A stretch of DNA of 23,069 nt, from positions 1 through 23,069 of the IMG/VR virus record IMGVR_UViG_3300028392_000300; one strand, given 5' to 3'. The notes under the pieces are model-generated. The model did no database searches. It was not told the origin of the DNA and saw only the letters and a program-made list of their open reading frames with translations. Positions 1 through 6,242 of this stretch are shown here, piece after piece. Position numbers and translations under genes: made by a program. Within the stretch, counting starts at the first letter, position 1. The number at the start of each line of letters is the position of its first letter. The DNA is from a virus.

Positions 1-11
1 AGGGTATATCG

Positions 12-27
12 TGTGATACACACCACA
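12..27. promoter_or_regulatory. Crp/GlxR-like palindrome, one mismatch
   Basis: TGTGA-TACACA-CCACA, one mismatch from TGTGA-N6-TCACA. The promoter it might serve (leftward) is outside the window. Confidence 0.4.
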
Positions 28-111
28 TTCCCCAGCTTTGTGGTCAAGATCACTCAAACTCAGGCGATTTTTTGTTGACATCGTAAGCAATTTTTGCTAC
101 CCTTATTTTTT

Positions 112-134
112 GCGGGCCAAGCTTGATTTGTCAA
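112..134 (-). promoter_or_regulatory. TTGACA-N12-CCCGC element
   Basis: On the minus strand TTGACA (134-129) is followed after exactly 12 nt by CCCGC (116-112). The same spacing recurs at 5366-5388, 6459-6481 and 7723-7745. The TTGACA looks like a -35, but the hexamer 17 nt downstream is only A-rich, so this may be a weak promoter or a protein-binding site. Confidence 0.4.
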
Positions 135-231
135 GTAGGAAAAGGCTGCTACGGGTTCACCAACGAAAGTAAAAGAACCGTGCTTTATTTAACCCCTGGC
201 CCCTGAGGACTATAGAGGCACCCGACCTATA

Positions 232-594
232 TTATACTAAGACTAGACTATACTTTGCCACAAAGTCTTCTAGACTTAGAGTAAATACTAACGTTTCTAA
301 ATCTTCTTCATACAAAGAAAATGTTTTATTTTTCCAATCGATAACTGGGACCTTGTGCTCATTGTCGCCAATTTCATTTACGTGCATTCCCCAGCCTGTT
401 TCTGATTCCCAGTCTGTATTAATGAGTTGAGATGTTGCAATGCGTGTAGCATAAGAATCATCGGTCCACCTTGGACGTGCTTTCTCAACTGCATTAGCCA
501 ATTGTGCTAGCATGTTATAGCCTGCCCAATGACCGTATAAAAAGATAATATTTTCATTATCTAATTTGAATCCGAAGTTTGCTCTGTCTCCCAT
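232..594 (-). CDS. Conserved actinophage-type hypothetical protein (MGDRANF family)
   Basis: A 120-aa soluble protein starting MGDRANFGF, with YGHWAGYNMLAQLANAV at about residues 20-36 and an acidic C-terminal half. I recognise this N-terminus from a hypothetical family common in phages of Actinobacteria; that is recollection, not a search, and no function is known to me. The start is supported by a TAATG overlap with the upstream gene, implying translational coupling. It is the last gene of the leftward operon driven by the promoter at 1634-1656. No membrane segment or catalytic motif is visible. Confidence 0.85.
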   Translation of the reverse strand: MGDRANFGFKLDNENIIFLYGHWAGYNMLAQLANAVEKARPRWTDDSYATRIATSQLINTDWESETGWGMHVNEIGDNEHKVPVIDWKNKTFSLYEEDLETLVFTLSLEDFVAKYSLVLV

Positions 595-794
595 TACACA
601 TCCGCCTTTTCTAATTGAGGTACATCTTCTGTCTTGTTCAATTCTATCGTTTCGAATGCCACTTTGTCAAGGGCTTCTTTATTAGCATTATAATGATGAC
701 CACAGAAATATAGTTGGCCGTCTACTAGATTAATTAAATACATTGCATCTGCAGCCCCACATGCATCACAGGGAATAAACTCACGGTCCCTCAC
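594..794 (-). CDS. Small zinc-ribbon-like protein (DUF7455-like)
   Basis: A 66-aa protein with CDACGA at residues 9-14 and FCGHHY around residues 30-35. This CxxC plus CxHH arrangement should bind one zinc ion and matches the short actinobacterial/actinophage family I know as DUF7455. It starts with GTG, which overlaps the TGA of the 48-aa gene upstream (GTGA), and its own stop overlaps the next ATG (TAATG). It therefore depends on translational coupling inside an operon. Function is unknown; a regulatory or protein-interaction role is only a guess. Confidence 0.8.
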   Translation of the reverse strand: MRDREFIPCDACGAADAMYLINLVDGQLYFCGHHYNANKEALDKVAFETIELNKTEDVPQLEKADV

Positions 795-937
795 AATGCA
801 CCACCCTCAATCATTTCTGATAGACGGTCCAGGATCCAGGTGTCAATATCTTTAATATCAATCTCTGAAAGCTTTTCCATAATTTCTTCACGAGCGAATT
901 TATATCCGTCGTTCCAACCATCTTTATAATCTGACAT
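791..937 (-). CDS. Hypothetical 48-aa acidic protein
   Basis: The ORF starts MSDYKDGWNDGYKFAREEI and ends GGAL. The DGWNDGY opening followed by a predicted amphipathic helix is like small phage proteins I have seen without a function. A GGGGAG ribosome-binding site lies about 6 nt upstream of ATG. The gap to the upstream gene is 2 nt and the stop overlaps the following GTG start. Its position in a tight chain and its good ribosome-binding site make it a real gene. Confidence 0.7.
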   Translation of the reverse strand: MSDYKDGWNDGYKFAREEIMEKLSEIDIKDIDTWILDRLSEMIEGGAL

Positions 938-939
938 TA

Positions 940-1155
940 TTACTCCCCGTATGGATGGTACGGTTCAAATTCTGAAACGTACACTTCTGTGAGCCCATAC
1001 TTATCTCGTAGGTTACTTACCTTCTCAATGCTACCAGTTCCGATATTGAAAGTCAACGGTTCCGAATTCATTTCGGGGTCTAGTCCCATTATTGATGCTT
1101 CCCAGACTGCGCCGTGGAGCGCAGCCTGAGTTCTTGCTTGAAGTTCAAAATACAT
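940..1155 (-). CDS. Hypothetical 71-aa protein
   Basis: It begins MYFELQARTQAALHGAVWEASI and ends EPYHPYGE. No family is recognised and there is no membrane segment. Its ATG overlaps the stop of the 149-aa gene (TAATG), so it is probably translated by coupling. It is the second gene of the operon from the promoter at 1634-1656. Confidence 0.75.
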   Translation of the reverse strand: MYFELQARTQAALHGAVWEASIMGLDPEMNSEPLTFNIGTGSIEKVSNLRDKYGLTEVYVSEFEPYHPYGE

Positions 1156-1604
1156 TACGACTCCCTTACATCATCTACAGAATAATCTGTTACATCTGTG
1201 TTGCCACCCCAAGACGTTACTTGAAGTTCTTCTGAGGCGATTGATTCCAAATCATATTCCTCGGTGAGGGGGACAGTGATAGTTGCAGTAAATGACATTG
1301 TGCCATAGATTTCGATTTCTTTAGTTAGTTCAATATCAAAGATATTTGCAATCTCTTTGATTAGTTCAATCATTTCTTCATCTGCGTCTTGTGCATATGA
1401 AATAATTACATTCTCTAATTTATTTACTTTGTTGTTATAAGCAACATTAATATCGTTAGACTTTCTTGCTTGGTCTAATGCCCATTCGATATTTGTTACC
1501 TTGTCAGTAATATATTCAGGAGACTCAGGAGCAGCATAAGTGCCTGCTACCTTTTTATAAGTTACTAATAGATTAGGGTTATACGGTGTAGTAGTTGTTT
1601 CCAT
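1155..1604 (-). CDS. Hypothetical 149-aa protein, first gene of a leftward operon
   Basis: A mixed protein: a Thr-rich start (METTTTPYNPN), a central Lys/Asp/Glu-rich helical stretch, and a C-terminal beta-rich segment (MSFTATITVPL at about residues 103-113) with a very acidic tail. The phrase FTATITVPL followed by a D/E-rich stretch resembles uncharacterised actinophage proteins, from memory only. The leader AACGAAAGAGGAAAAA ends at the ATG. The promoter that drives it lies inside the 3' end of the preceding gene. Confidence 0.8.
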   Translation of the reverse strand: METTTTPYNPNLLVTYKKVAGTYAAPESPEYITDKVTNIEWALDQARKSNDINVAYNNKVNKLENVIISYAQDADEEMIELIKEIANIFDIELTKEIEIYGTMSFTATITVPLTEEYDLESIASEELQVTSWGGNTDVTDYSVDDVRES

Positions 1605-1623
1605 TTTTTCCTCTTTCGTTAGG

Positions 1624-2049
1624 TTAGGCTAGTATTGTAGCAGGTGCCACTGACATCTTGGACTGCCATAGGGAGCAGTTGGAATCAAGGCGGGAGCCAA
1701 AGACTCTAATGTAATCTGATATATCCTCGGTACGATCAGTTAAACAAGACTTAACAGTATCTACTGAAATAAATACTCTTCCATTCCATAGACCCATAGC
1801 ACCGATGTTTGTTGGTACTTCTAGGCAACCATATGTATCTTGTTCCCAGCCAACACCCTCTGAGCATACAAGAGCATATTTGGAATCCCCAAAAACATTC
1901 TTCTCTTCTAGTTCAATAAAGAGTAATGAGTCTACTGTGCATTCAGAGAAGTCGCTACTGTATTGCAGATTATAAATTCCATTTGCAATTACTGCTAGCT
2001 TTTTACCATCTACAAGTGTTCCAGTATATCCTTTAGTTCTATCTGACAT
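1624..2049 (-). CDS. Hypothetical 141-aa protein
   Basis: It begins MSDRTKGYTGTLVDGKKLAV and is a mostly beta-strand, Cys-containing protein with no family I can name. The leader CAACGAGAGGAATACA precedes the ATG, a variant of the leader used by neighbours. The last residues (MSVAPATILA) are encoded by DNA that doubles as the promoter of the next gene, so the C-terminal sequence may be set by promoter constraints rather than by protein function. Confidence 0.8.
   Translation of the reverse strand: MSDRTKGYTGTLVDGKKLAVIANGIYNLQYSSDFSECTVDSLLFIELEEKNVFGDSKYALVCSEGVGWEQDTYGCLEVPTNIGAMGLWNGRVFISVDTVKSCLTDRTEDISDYIRVFGSRLDSNCSLWQSKMSVAPATILA
1634..1656 (-). promoter_or_regulatory. ATGTCAG-type promoter (copy 1), inside the end of the 141-aa gene
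   Basis: Minus strand: ATGTCAG (1656-1650), 10 nt, TACAAT (1639-1634). The box is read in frame as Met-Ser-Val at the C-terminus of the upstream protein. It drives the 149-aa gene and everything down to 232. Confidence 0.7.
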
Positions 2050-2078
2050 TGTATTCCTCTCGTTGTTGTATATGGAGT

Positions 2079-2101
2079 ATTGTACACGAACCCACTGACA
2101 T
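2079..2101 (-). promoter_or_regulatory. ATGTCAG-type promoter (copy 2)
   Basis: ATGTCAG (2101-2095), 10 nt, TACAAT (2084-2079), driving the 141-aa gene. A Crp-like palindrome lies 61.5 bp upstream of the -10 edge (centre 2145.5). Confidence 0.75.
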
Positions 2102-2116
2102 CCACAAGCTTTCCCA

Positions 2117-2136
2117 GGGGATTTTTTATAATCCCC
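2117..2136. terminator. GGGGATT/AATCCCC hairpin
   Basis: A perfect 7-bp stem with a 6-nt T-rich loop, in the gap between tRNA-Asp and the promoter at 2079. It has no clear U-tract in either direction. It could stop leftward readthrough from the tRNA or be a protein site. Confidence 0.35.
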
Positions 2137-2137
2137 G

Positions 2138-2153
2138 TATGATTAAAATCACA
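2138..2153. promoter_or_regulatory. Crp/GlxR-like palindrome, one mismatch
   Basis: TATGA-TTAAAA-TCACA, one mismatch from TGTGA-N6-TCACA. Confidence 0.4.
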
Positions 2154-2191
2154 CCCTCAATATTGCGGGCATTGTCGACAAATATATTTAG

Positions 2192-2265
2192 CGATCCCTA
2201 CGAGACTTGAACTCGCAACCTCTACCGTGACAGGGTAGCGCTCTAACCAATTGAGCTAAGAGATC
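2192..2265 (-). tRNA. tRNA-Asp (GTC)
   Basis: Complete cloverleaf on the minus strand. The acceptor GATCTCT pairs with AGGGATC (one G-T). The D arm is GCTC/GAGC, and the anticodon stem CTACC/GGTAG has loop CTGTCAC and anticodon GTC. The T arm has loop TTCAAGT. No CCA is encoded. It sits directly downstream of the DUF932 gene on the same strand and is probably processed from that transcript. Confidence 0.93.
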
Positions 2266-2302
2266 GTGAGAGCAGTTTTAAATCTTGCTCAGGATTTTTA
2301 TT

Positions 2303-3316
2303 TTATTTTGTAAGAGCGAGAACTTGCTTTACAATTTGATTTTTTTCTGCGGTAATAACAGGATTGAATCCTGAAGCAGAAGCCATTAGCGTTTCAGAAT
2401 TTCCACGACCTGAACGGAAATAATCCAAACGCTCAGTGAGAGCATTTACAACACCCCAAGCAGTGCCTTTGATGTTAGCATTAGTTGGTGAGTTATGATA
2501 AAGGTCATCAAGAAGAACGACCTTATTTTCCCACTTAGTAAGTCCAACCTTAGAAGAATCATCTTTTGGCTTAGGATAAATTGAATTTATAATTTCTGAA
2601 AACTTTTTATCGGTTACAGAAATTTCGTAGAGAGCCTTTGCTTGCTTTTCGAATTCGTCCATGTATCCGAATGTCAAGCCAAGAGCCTCACGAGCAACAG
2701 CAATTTTTCCGTCTGCTGTCTGAGTATGACGAATTTTGAAAGATTGCTTTGCATTACGCATTGCAAGATTCAAAGTATTTTGGCAAACTACACGAACAGG
2801 TGTAATTGCTGCCTGAACCGCAACAGAGCCGTCGTGTGATGTCCAAACAATTAGATAAAGTTTAGTTTCATCATTAGCGCCTTCTGGGTCAAGAACCATA
2901 GTGCGGGGAACAGTAAGAGAGCCGAAAACTACTTTACCATTCTTTAGAGAGCCAGCAGATTCCCACTTGCATGATTCATCGCCATCTAGAATGTTATCTG
3001 CAAACGCAAACAATTCTTCATTCTGAACTACTTTATAGCGAGAACCGACAACAGATAAAACATCTGTGCCTTGGTCAAATGGATTTGTGCGAACCACAAA
3101 TTGTGAACCGCTAGAATCACGCCATGTGTCTGGAGTGTGCTCAGCAACAGGCTCTAGGCGAACATTCCACTTAGATAATTTTGCCTCTTGCAACATTGAA
3201 AGAGTTGTAACCTCTTCATCTTCACCGAAAATTCGGTTTGCAAGATTGTGCCATGCTGGTTTGCCACGAAGAGCAAATGCTACTTCGCCGTTATTTGTCT
3301 CAAGATTATGAGCCAT
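2303..3316 (-). CDS. DUF932 phage/plasmid-like protein (TIGR03299 family)
   Basis: A 337-aa protein. The start MAHNLETNNGEVAFALRG and the following KPAWHNLANRIFGEDEEVT are characteristic of the DUF932/TIGR03299 family found in phages and plasmids. The middle carries the usual alpha/beta core (RVVCQNTLNLAM at about residues 176-187) and the C-terminal part contains WGVVNALTERLDYF. Its length fits the family. The biochemical role is not established to my knowledge; members often lie in early or replication-associated modules. The leader AACGAAAGG precedes the ATG, driven by the promoter at 3347-3369. tRNA-Asp follows on the same strand. Confidence 0.9.
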   Translation of the reverse strand: MAHNLETNNGEVAFALRGKPAWHNLANRIFGEDEEVTTLSMLQEAKLSKWNVRLEPVAEHTPDTWRDSSGSQFVVRTNPFDQGTDVLSVVGSRYKVVQNEELFAFADNILDGDESCKWESAGSLKNGKVVFGSLTVPRTMVLDPEGANDETKLYLIVWTSHDGSVAVQAAITPVRVVCQNTLNLAMRNAKQSFKIRHTQTADGKIAVAREALGLTFGYMDEFEKQAKALYEISVTDKKFSEIINSIYPKPKDDSSKVGLTKWENKVVLLDDLYHNSPTNANIKGTAWGVVNALTERLDYFRSGRGNSETLMASASGFNPVITAEKNQIVKQVLALTK

Positions 3317-3346
3317 TTTATTTCCTTTCGTTAGGTTGATTGGTTT

Positions 3347-3369
3347 ATTATAACATCACCCACTGACAT
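3347..3369 (-). promoter_or_regulatory. ATGTCAG-type promoter (copy 3)
   Basis: ATGTCAG (3369-3363), 10 nt, consensus TATAAT (3352-3347), driving the DUF932 gene. A perfect Crp-like site is centred 57.5 bp upstream of the -10 edge. Confidence 0.8.
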
Positions 3370-3401
3370 TGTAAATGATTATTCAAGACACGCCGATCAA
3401 T

Positions 3402-3417
3402 TGTGAGATTTATCACA
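3402..3417. promoter_or_regulatory. Perfect Crp/GlxR-type palindrome
   Basis: TGTGA-GATTTA-TCACA. All ten specified bases match the Crp/GlxR consensus. It is upstream of the copy-3 promoter. Confidence 0.6.
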
Positions 3418-3424
3418 CCAGGCG

Positions 3425-3456
3425 TTATCCACAGACACCCGTAAGCTTGTGGATAA
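3425..3456. promoter_or_regulatory. Pair of DnaA-box-like sites in inverted orientation
   Basis: TTATCCACA at 3425-3433 on plus and TGTGGATAA at 3448-3456 (the same 9-mer on minus). Both match the DnaA-box consensus perfectly. Related pairs occur at 5322-5353 and 7680-7709. Confidence 0.5.
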
Positions 3457-3497
3457 CCCCACACTTTTGGGGGCAGCAGTGGGATCCCGCTAGGGAA

Positions 3498-3758
3498 TTA
3501 GGATAAACCTAATTCCTTTGCAGTCAACCCAGTTGAATAAGATTTTGCTTTTGTCACAATAGCTTCATCTAAAAATAAAGCCGTTGTTTTCTTTTTCTTT
3601 TGATTATCAAACACATACGCATTTACTCTTCCGCTAAACTTTTGCAGATTACTAAATACTAATTCAGTTAGATATTCTTTATCAACACCTTGTTCTGAAT
3701 AAATAGTTACATCATTTAGTTTGTTTGCGTCATAGATTTCTATTCTAAAACGAGCCAT
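3498..3758 (-). CDS. Hypothetical 86-aa basic protein
   Basis: It starts MARFRIEIYDANKLNDVTIY and contains a Lys-rich turn (DNQKKKKTT at about residues 51-59). The pattern of alternating hydrophobic strands suggests a small alpha/beta fold. No family is recognised. The ribosome-binding site is AAAGG 7 nt before ATG. No ATGTCAG promoter lies directly upstream, so it is probably read through from the copy-4 promoter. The upstream 100 nt hold a GCCCC/GGGGC hairpin (about 3829-3848). Confidence 0.75.
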   Translation of the reverse strand: MARFRIEIYDANKLNDVTIYSEQGVDKEYLTELVFSNLQKFSGRVNAYVFDNQKKKKTTALFLDEAIVTKAKSYSTGLTAKELGLS

Positions 3759-3858
3759 TGTATTGCCTTTGTTAGTAGTTTCCCGAAGGAGAGCAGTTTG
3801 GCGACTTACTCAGGTCGTTTATTCCTGTATGCCCCACCATTAGGGGCGTGTAGGAAAC

Positions 3859-4275
3859 TTAGAGATACTTAGCAATCTGCTTCATTGTAGAAGCATTTAC
3901 TGTTTCCTCATCTGTCATTTTGAGAATTGTGAGAGCATTTGAGATGTCCTCTTTCATTTCACGATAATTGTGCTGATGAATAATCTCGTAGTCCTTTTCA
4001 GGCTCTTTAGGAAAATCGCTTTCCTTTGTGATGATGTCAAAATCAACATTGAGAGTGTTGTTCCATTGACGATAGTTTGTGCGAAGGTTCTCTGCCTTTG
4101 CGAAGTTCTTGATAGCCCAAGCACCGATTTCTTTCTGCCAAGCCTTGTAAGACTTTTGATACTTTGCTTCGTTTGCTTCTTGTGAGGCATAGTTCTTTTC
4201 TAGTTCTGCTAGACGAGTTTCTAGTGCCTTGATTACCTTTGGTGTTGCCACCTTTACTGTGATTGCTCTGCTCAT
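3859..4275 (-). CDS. Hypothetical 138-aa coiled-coil protein
   Basis: It begins MSRAITVKVATPKVIKALE and continues into a long Lys/Glu-rich helix (about residues 12-60) with heptad-like spacing of hydrophobics, then a Trp/Asn-containing linker and a second helix. The opening resembles hypothetical proteins of actinophages, from memory. The leader AACGAAAGAGGAAAAA is identical to that of the 149-aa gene at 1155. The promoter is copy 4 at 4309-4331. Confidence 0.8.
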   Translation of the reverse strand: MSRAITVKVATPKVIKALETRLAELEKNYASQEANEAKYQKSYKAWQKEIGAWAIKNFAKAENLRTNYRQWNNTLNVDFDIITKESDFPKEPEKDYEIIHQHNYREMKEDISNALTILKMTDEETVNASTMKQIAKYL

Positions 4276-4308
4276 TTTTTCCTCTTTCGTTGGTTGGTTT
4301 GTTTGAGT

Positions 4309-4331
4309 AGTATAACATAGGGGTCTGACAT
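4309..4331 (-). promoter_or_regulatory. ATGTCAG-type promoter (copy 4)
   Basis: ATGTCAG (4331-4325), 10 nt, TATACT (4314-4309). No Crp-like palindrome is seen here; instead a structured stretch lies upstream. Confidence 0.75.
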
Positions 4332-4333
4332 TT

Positions 4334-4384
4334 CCCCGAAGGGAGAGAGTTCTTACTTACGACATTGGGCGAGAACACTCTCTC
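4334..4384. other. Structured stretch with a UUCG tetraloop hairpin
   Basis: Read on the minus strand it contains CCCTTCGGGG (4343-4334), a C(UUCG)G tetraloop hairpin. Beside it is a longer stem (4343-4353 with 4372-4383, one bulge). A partial sequence copy lies at about 3780-3825. It could be a terminator of the 4437 transcript or a structured RNA. No U-tract is present. Confidence 0.35.
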
Positions 4385-4436
4385 AAACTGCCCCTGTTTC
4401 GTGGCTTAGCACCCGCTTTGGGTGTATGCCTCCGTT

Positions 4437-4619
4437 TTATGCGTTTGTTAGTGCTGAGTCGCTAACTGTTGTCCAACGAGTTTCCTTTGTTGGCATTTCT
4501 AGCAACACACGCACCGAGCCAGATGCGTTAGGAATAATCTCTTTGATTACTCCTGTCTTTTTTGACTTTAGGGTGGTGAATAAATCGCCAACCTTGTAAG
4601 TGTATCCATTTACTGTCAT
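4437..4619 (-). CDS. Hypothetical 60-aa SH3-like protein
   Basis: Chosen start: MTVNGYTYKVGDLFTTLKS, preceded by AAGAAAGGAAGCAAA. A longer frame reaches 4667, but its ATG is the promoter box itself and lies upstream of the -10, so it cannot be on the mRNA. The GDLFTT...TGVIKEI pattern, with GSVRVLLE and ending in RWTTVSDSAL, suggests a small beta-barrel of the KOW/SH3 type; this is a fold guess from strand pattern only. Confidence 0.75.
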   Translation of the reverse strand: MTVNGYTYKVGDLFTTLKSKKTGVIKEIIPNASGSVRVLLEMPTKETRWTTVSDSALTNA

Positions 4620-4644
4620 TTTGCTTCCTTTCTTGTAGGTGAGT

Positions 4645-4667
4645 ATTTTACCATAGGGGGCTGACAT
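4645..4667 (-). promoter_or_regulatory. ATGTCAG-type promoter (copy 5)
   Basis: ATGTCAG (4667-4661), 10 nt, TAAAAT (4650-4645), driving the 60-aa gene. A perfect Crp-like palindrome is centred 42.5 bp upstream of the -10 edge. Confidence 0.75.
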
Positions 4668-4684
4668 TTATCAACCCCCTAGCC

Positions 4685-4700
4685 TGTGAGTTATCTCACA
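4685..4700. promoter_or_regulatory. Perfect Crp/GlxR-type palindrome
   Basis: TGTGA-GTTATC-TCACA, spanning the stop codon of the 94-aa gene and upstream of promoter copy 5. Confidence 0.6.
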
Positions 4701-4980
4701 ATTCTTCTTGTGGTAGCCAAGCGTCTAAGTGATGCTGTTCTACGATAGCCCAAGCGGGTGCGTGGGTGCTTCCTCGATACGATACGCCTTCGGGCATTTC
4801 GATCAATTTATCATAGTCCTCGTCATAGTATGCGTCAATAGCCTCGATACATGGTTCGACCATAGATAATGGAACGGGCGGGTAGTGATTACTCCGTAGA
4901 TGAATAGAGATAGCCATTTCTAAATCTAATTCAGGGAATAAATCATTATCTGCTAATTCAGTAGCAAAATTGTTTCCCAT
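4696..4980 (-). CDS. Conserved actinophage-type hypothetical protein (HYPPVP family)
   Basis: A 94-aa acidic protein with SNHYPPVPLSMVEPCIEAID at about residues 30-49 and EGVSYRGSTHAPAWAIVEQH at 64-83. I recognise both phrases from hypothetical proteins frequent in phages of Streptomyces and relatives (recollection). Function is unknown. The ATG overlaps the stop of the 45-aa gene (TAATG). It is the third gene of the operon from promoter copy 6. Confidence 0.85.
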   Translation of the reverse strand: MGNNFATELADNDLFPELDLEMAISIHLRSNHYPPVPLSMVEPCIEAIDAYYDEDYDKLIEMPEGVSYRGSTHAPAWAIVEQHHLDAWLPQEEL

Positions 4981-5117
4981 TAGTTTATCTCCTCATAGTT
5001 ATCATTATCAGTTTCAGTTAGGTTAGTGTAGATAATAATCTGACCTTCATTATCCATGTCTAGCGAGTAATTAGGAATTAGTTTTGCTAATTCAATTCTA
5101 AAATCATAGCCGTTCAT
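4980..5117 (-). CDS. Hypothetical 45-aa protein (DNEGQIIIYT type)
   Basis: MNGYDFRIELAKLIPNYSL followed by DMDNEGQIIIYTNL. The phrase DNEGQIIIYT is typical of a short actinophage hypothetical family, as far as I recall. Both ends overlap neighbours as TAATG, so it is the middle member of a translationally coupled trio (5212 to 4696). Confidence 0.75.
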   Translation of the reverse strand: MNGYDFRIELAKLIPNYSLDMDNEGQIIIYTNLTETDNDNYEEIN

Positions 5118-5212
5118 TATTCACACTCCCCACAATAGCATTTGCCTAGTTCTTTATTGTTGCATTCTTCTTTAGTTAGTGAAGGTTCCCATTCACGCAT
5201 TCTGTCTGACAT
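5117..5212 (-). CDS. Tiny Cys-rich protein, 31 aa
   Basis: It starts MSDRMREWEPSLTKEEC and ends KCYCGEC, giving three clustered cysteines near the C-terminus, a possible half zinc site. The leader AACGAAAGGTAATAA precedes ATG. It is the first gene after promoter copy 6. The stop overlaps the next ATG. Its position and leader make translation likely even though it is very short. Confidence 0.65.
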   Translation of the reverse strand: MSDRMREWEPSLTKEECNNKELGKCYCGECE

Positions 5213-5240
5213 TTATTACCTTTCGTTGTTGGATAAGAGT

Positions 5241-5263
5241 ATTTTAGCATAGGGTACTGACAT
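5241..5263 (-). promoter_or_regulatory. ATGTCAG-type promoter (copy 6)
   Basis: ATGTCAG (5263-5257), 10 nt, TAAAAT (5246-5241). A perfect Crp-like palindrome lies 57.5 bp upstream of the -10 edge, the same distance as at copy 3. Confidence 0.78.
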
Positions 5264-5295
5264 TACCTAATCCATTCTCGGCGTGTCGCAGCTTT

Positions 5296-5311
5296 TGTGA
5301 TAATACTCACA
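5296..5311. promoter_or_regulatory. Perfect Crp/GlxR-type palindrome
   Basis: TGTGA-TAATAC-TCACA, upstream of promoter copy 6. Confidence 0.6.
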
Positions 5312-5321
5312 TTTCCAGGAG

Positions 5322-5353
5322 TTTTCCACAAGTGCCCGTAAGCCTGTGGATAA
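5322..5353. promoter_or_regulatory. Two DnaA-box-like sites
   Basis: TTTTCCACA on plus (5322-5330) and TGTGGATAA (5345-5353), which is a perfect TTATCCACA on minus. They are inverted, as at 3425-3456. Confidence 0.45.
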
Positions 5354-5365
5354 CCCCCCAAATAT

Positions 5366-5388
5366 GCGGGCACCAAACAATTTGTCAA
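5366..5388 (-). promoter_or_regulatory. TTGACA-N12-CCCGC element
   Basis: TTGACA (5388-5383) then CCCGC (5370-5366) after exactly 12 nt. The hexamer at promoter spacing is ATATTT. Confidence 0.4.
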
Positions 5389-5397
5389 GTCGACACG

Positions 5398-5496
5398 CTA
5401 GCTTTTAAATAAAATTAAAATAGCTAAACAAATTGGTAACACGATCACAGATATTAATCCAATTGCAATAATTGCACCAAATAAATTAGGTATCAT
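5398..5496 (-). CDS. Tiny single-pass membrane protein, 32 aa
   Basis: MIPNLFGAIIAIGLISVIV followed by a hydrophobic run and ending FKS: nearly the whole chain is one transmembrane helix. Its ATG overlaps the TGA of the Gp88-like gene (ATGA), implying coupled translation. Function is unknown. Confidence 0.6.
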   Translation of the reverse strand: MIPNLFGAIIAIGLISVIVLPICLAILILFKS

Positions 5497-6242
5497 TTTT
5501 TGCTCGCAGAAAATCGAATGTCTGCTTTACCGTAGACACATAGGCCACAAGATACGCAGGCGGACCCATTGCTAGAGATAAGCGGAATACTTTTCATATT
5601 TTCAGGACACTTAGCACCAGGCTTGCCAGTCAATTCTTTCATAGTGTCTTCTGTTGCAGCGAATGTCTTTCCCAAATAAGCAAGGCGGACCTTAGAATTA
5701 GTTTTCAAATCGAATGCTATTTCTTTATTCTCATCATCTGTAGAATAATAAAGAGATAGATTAGATACATCCTTTAGAATAAGCGCTGCAGACTTTACAC
5801 GTGTATAAACCCAAAATTGAACATCGGAATGCTTTTCGATAACAGTCTTCCAGGCATAAGTATAAGTATCATTGAAAAAATCTCCGTCCCAGTGGATACG
5901 GAATAACTTAGGAGCGTCTTTTTTATTACAGTCTGCAATAAAGTCAACAATCATTTCATCCAATAGGGCTACCATTGTGTCATTGTCTGCATTGCGTAAC
6001 AATTCCCAATTGTGTAATAGATTAGTTTTTACTCCTTTGAAGAGTTTTTCCAATTTACCTGCATAGCAAACAGTCTCACAGATAGACGTTGCACCAGGAC
6101 ATGAAAAATCTTTTCCTGCAGGTAGCCCGAACGTGTTTGCAATTGCTGCTTGCTTGCCGTTTTTAGTAACAAGGTTAGCCACCTTTCTATCATTAGAACG
6201 TTTTAGTTTCATAGGGGTAATTATAGCGGGTGCCTCTGACAT
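5493..6242 (-). CDS. Gp88-like phage protein (Cys-rich)
   Basis: A 249-aa protein from the ATG at 6242, which has GGGGAG 8 nt upstream and overlaps the stop of the 30-aa gene (TAATG). The segment SCPGATSICETVCYAGK near residues 47-63 is the signature Cys motif of the phage Gp88-like family. A second Cys cluster, CVSCGLCVYG, lies near the C-terminus, so a metal or Fe-S site is plausible. Family function is not established to my knowledge. A shorter start at 6212 (MKLKRSNDRK) lies 7 nt after a TATAAT and could yield a leaderless second product of 239 aa. Confidence 0.8.
   Translation of the reverse strand: MSEAPAIITPMKLKRSNDRKVANLVTKNGKQAAIANTFGLPAGKDFSCPGATSICETVCYAGKLEKLFKGVKTNLLHNWELLRNADNDTMVALLDEMIVDFIADCNKKDAPKLFRIHWDGDFFNDTYTYAWKTVIEKHSDVQFWVYTRVKSAALILKDVSNLSLYYSTDDENKEIAFDLKTNSKVRLAYLGKTFAATEDTMKELTGKPGAKCPENMKSIPLISSNGSACVSCGLCVYGKADIRFSASKK
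6220..6242 (-). promoter_or_regulatory. ATGTCAG-type promoter (copy 7), at the start of the Gp88-like gene
   Basis: ATGTCAG (6242-6236) is also the start codon region of the gene; 10 nt later comes TATAAT (6225-6220). The internal ATG at 6212 begins 7 nt after the -10, compatible with a leaderless mRNA. Confidence 0.55.

Larger units (their letters stand above)
1..231. other. Non-coding gap left of the 120-aa gene
   Basis: No supportable gene. It holds a Crp-like palindrome at 12-27, the shared phrase AAACTCAGG near 54-62, a leftward TTGACA-N12-CCCGC element (112-134), and an imperfect hairpin (151-158 with 175-181) whose loop contains AACGAAAG. The hairpin could act as a weak leftward terminator for the operon that ends at 232. 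The next leftward promoter would lie outside the window. Confidence 0.5.
5280..5398. repeat. Intergenic regulatory cassette bounded by 9-bp inverted repeats (A)
   Basis: GGCGTGTCG at 5280-5288 and CGACACGC at 5391-5398 enclose a Crp-like site (5296-5311), two DnaA-box-like sites (TTTTCCACA 5322-5330, TGTGGATAA 5345-5353) and a TTGACA-N12-CCCGC element (5366-5388). The same order of parts recurs at 7656-7756. Confidence 0.55.

Noticed and set aside
1650-1656. ATGTCAG as mycobacteriophage L5 stoperator
   Set aside because: The L5 site resembles GGTGG-TGTCAAG and is scattered within genes; here TGTCAG is followed by variable bases and always sits 10 nt from a -10, so it is a promoter part.
2642-3311. 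Plus-strand frames opposite the DUF932 gene (2642-2839, 3066-3311)
   Set aside because: Low-complexity shadows with no ribosome-binding site, opposite a clearly coding gene.
4620-4667. Longer start (4667) for the 60-aa protein
   Set aside because: Its ATG is the promoter box ATGTCAG and lies upstream of the -10, so it would not be on the transcript; ATG 4619 has the AGAAAGG leader.
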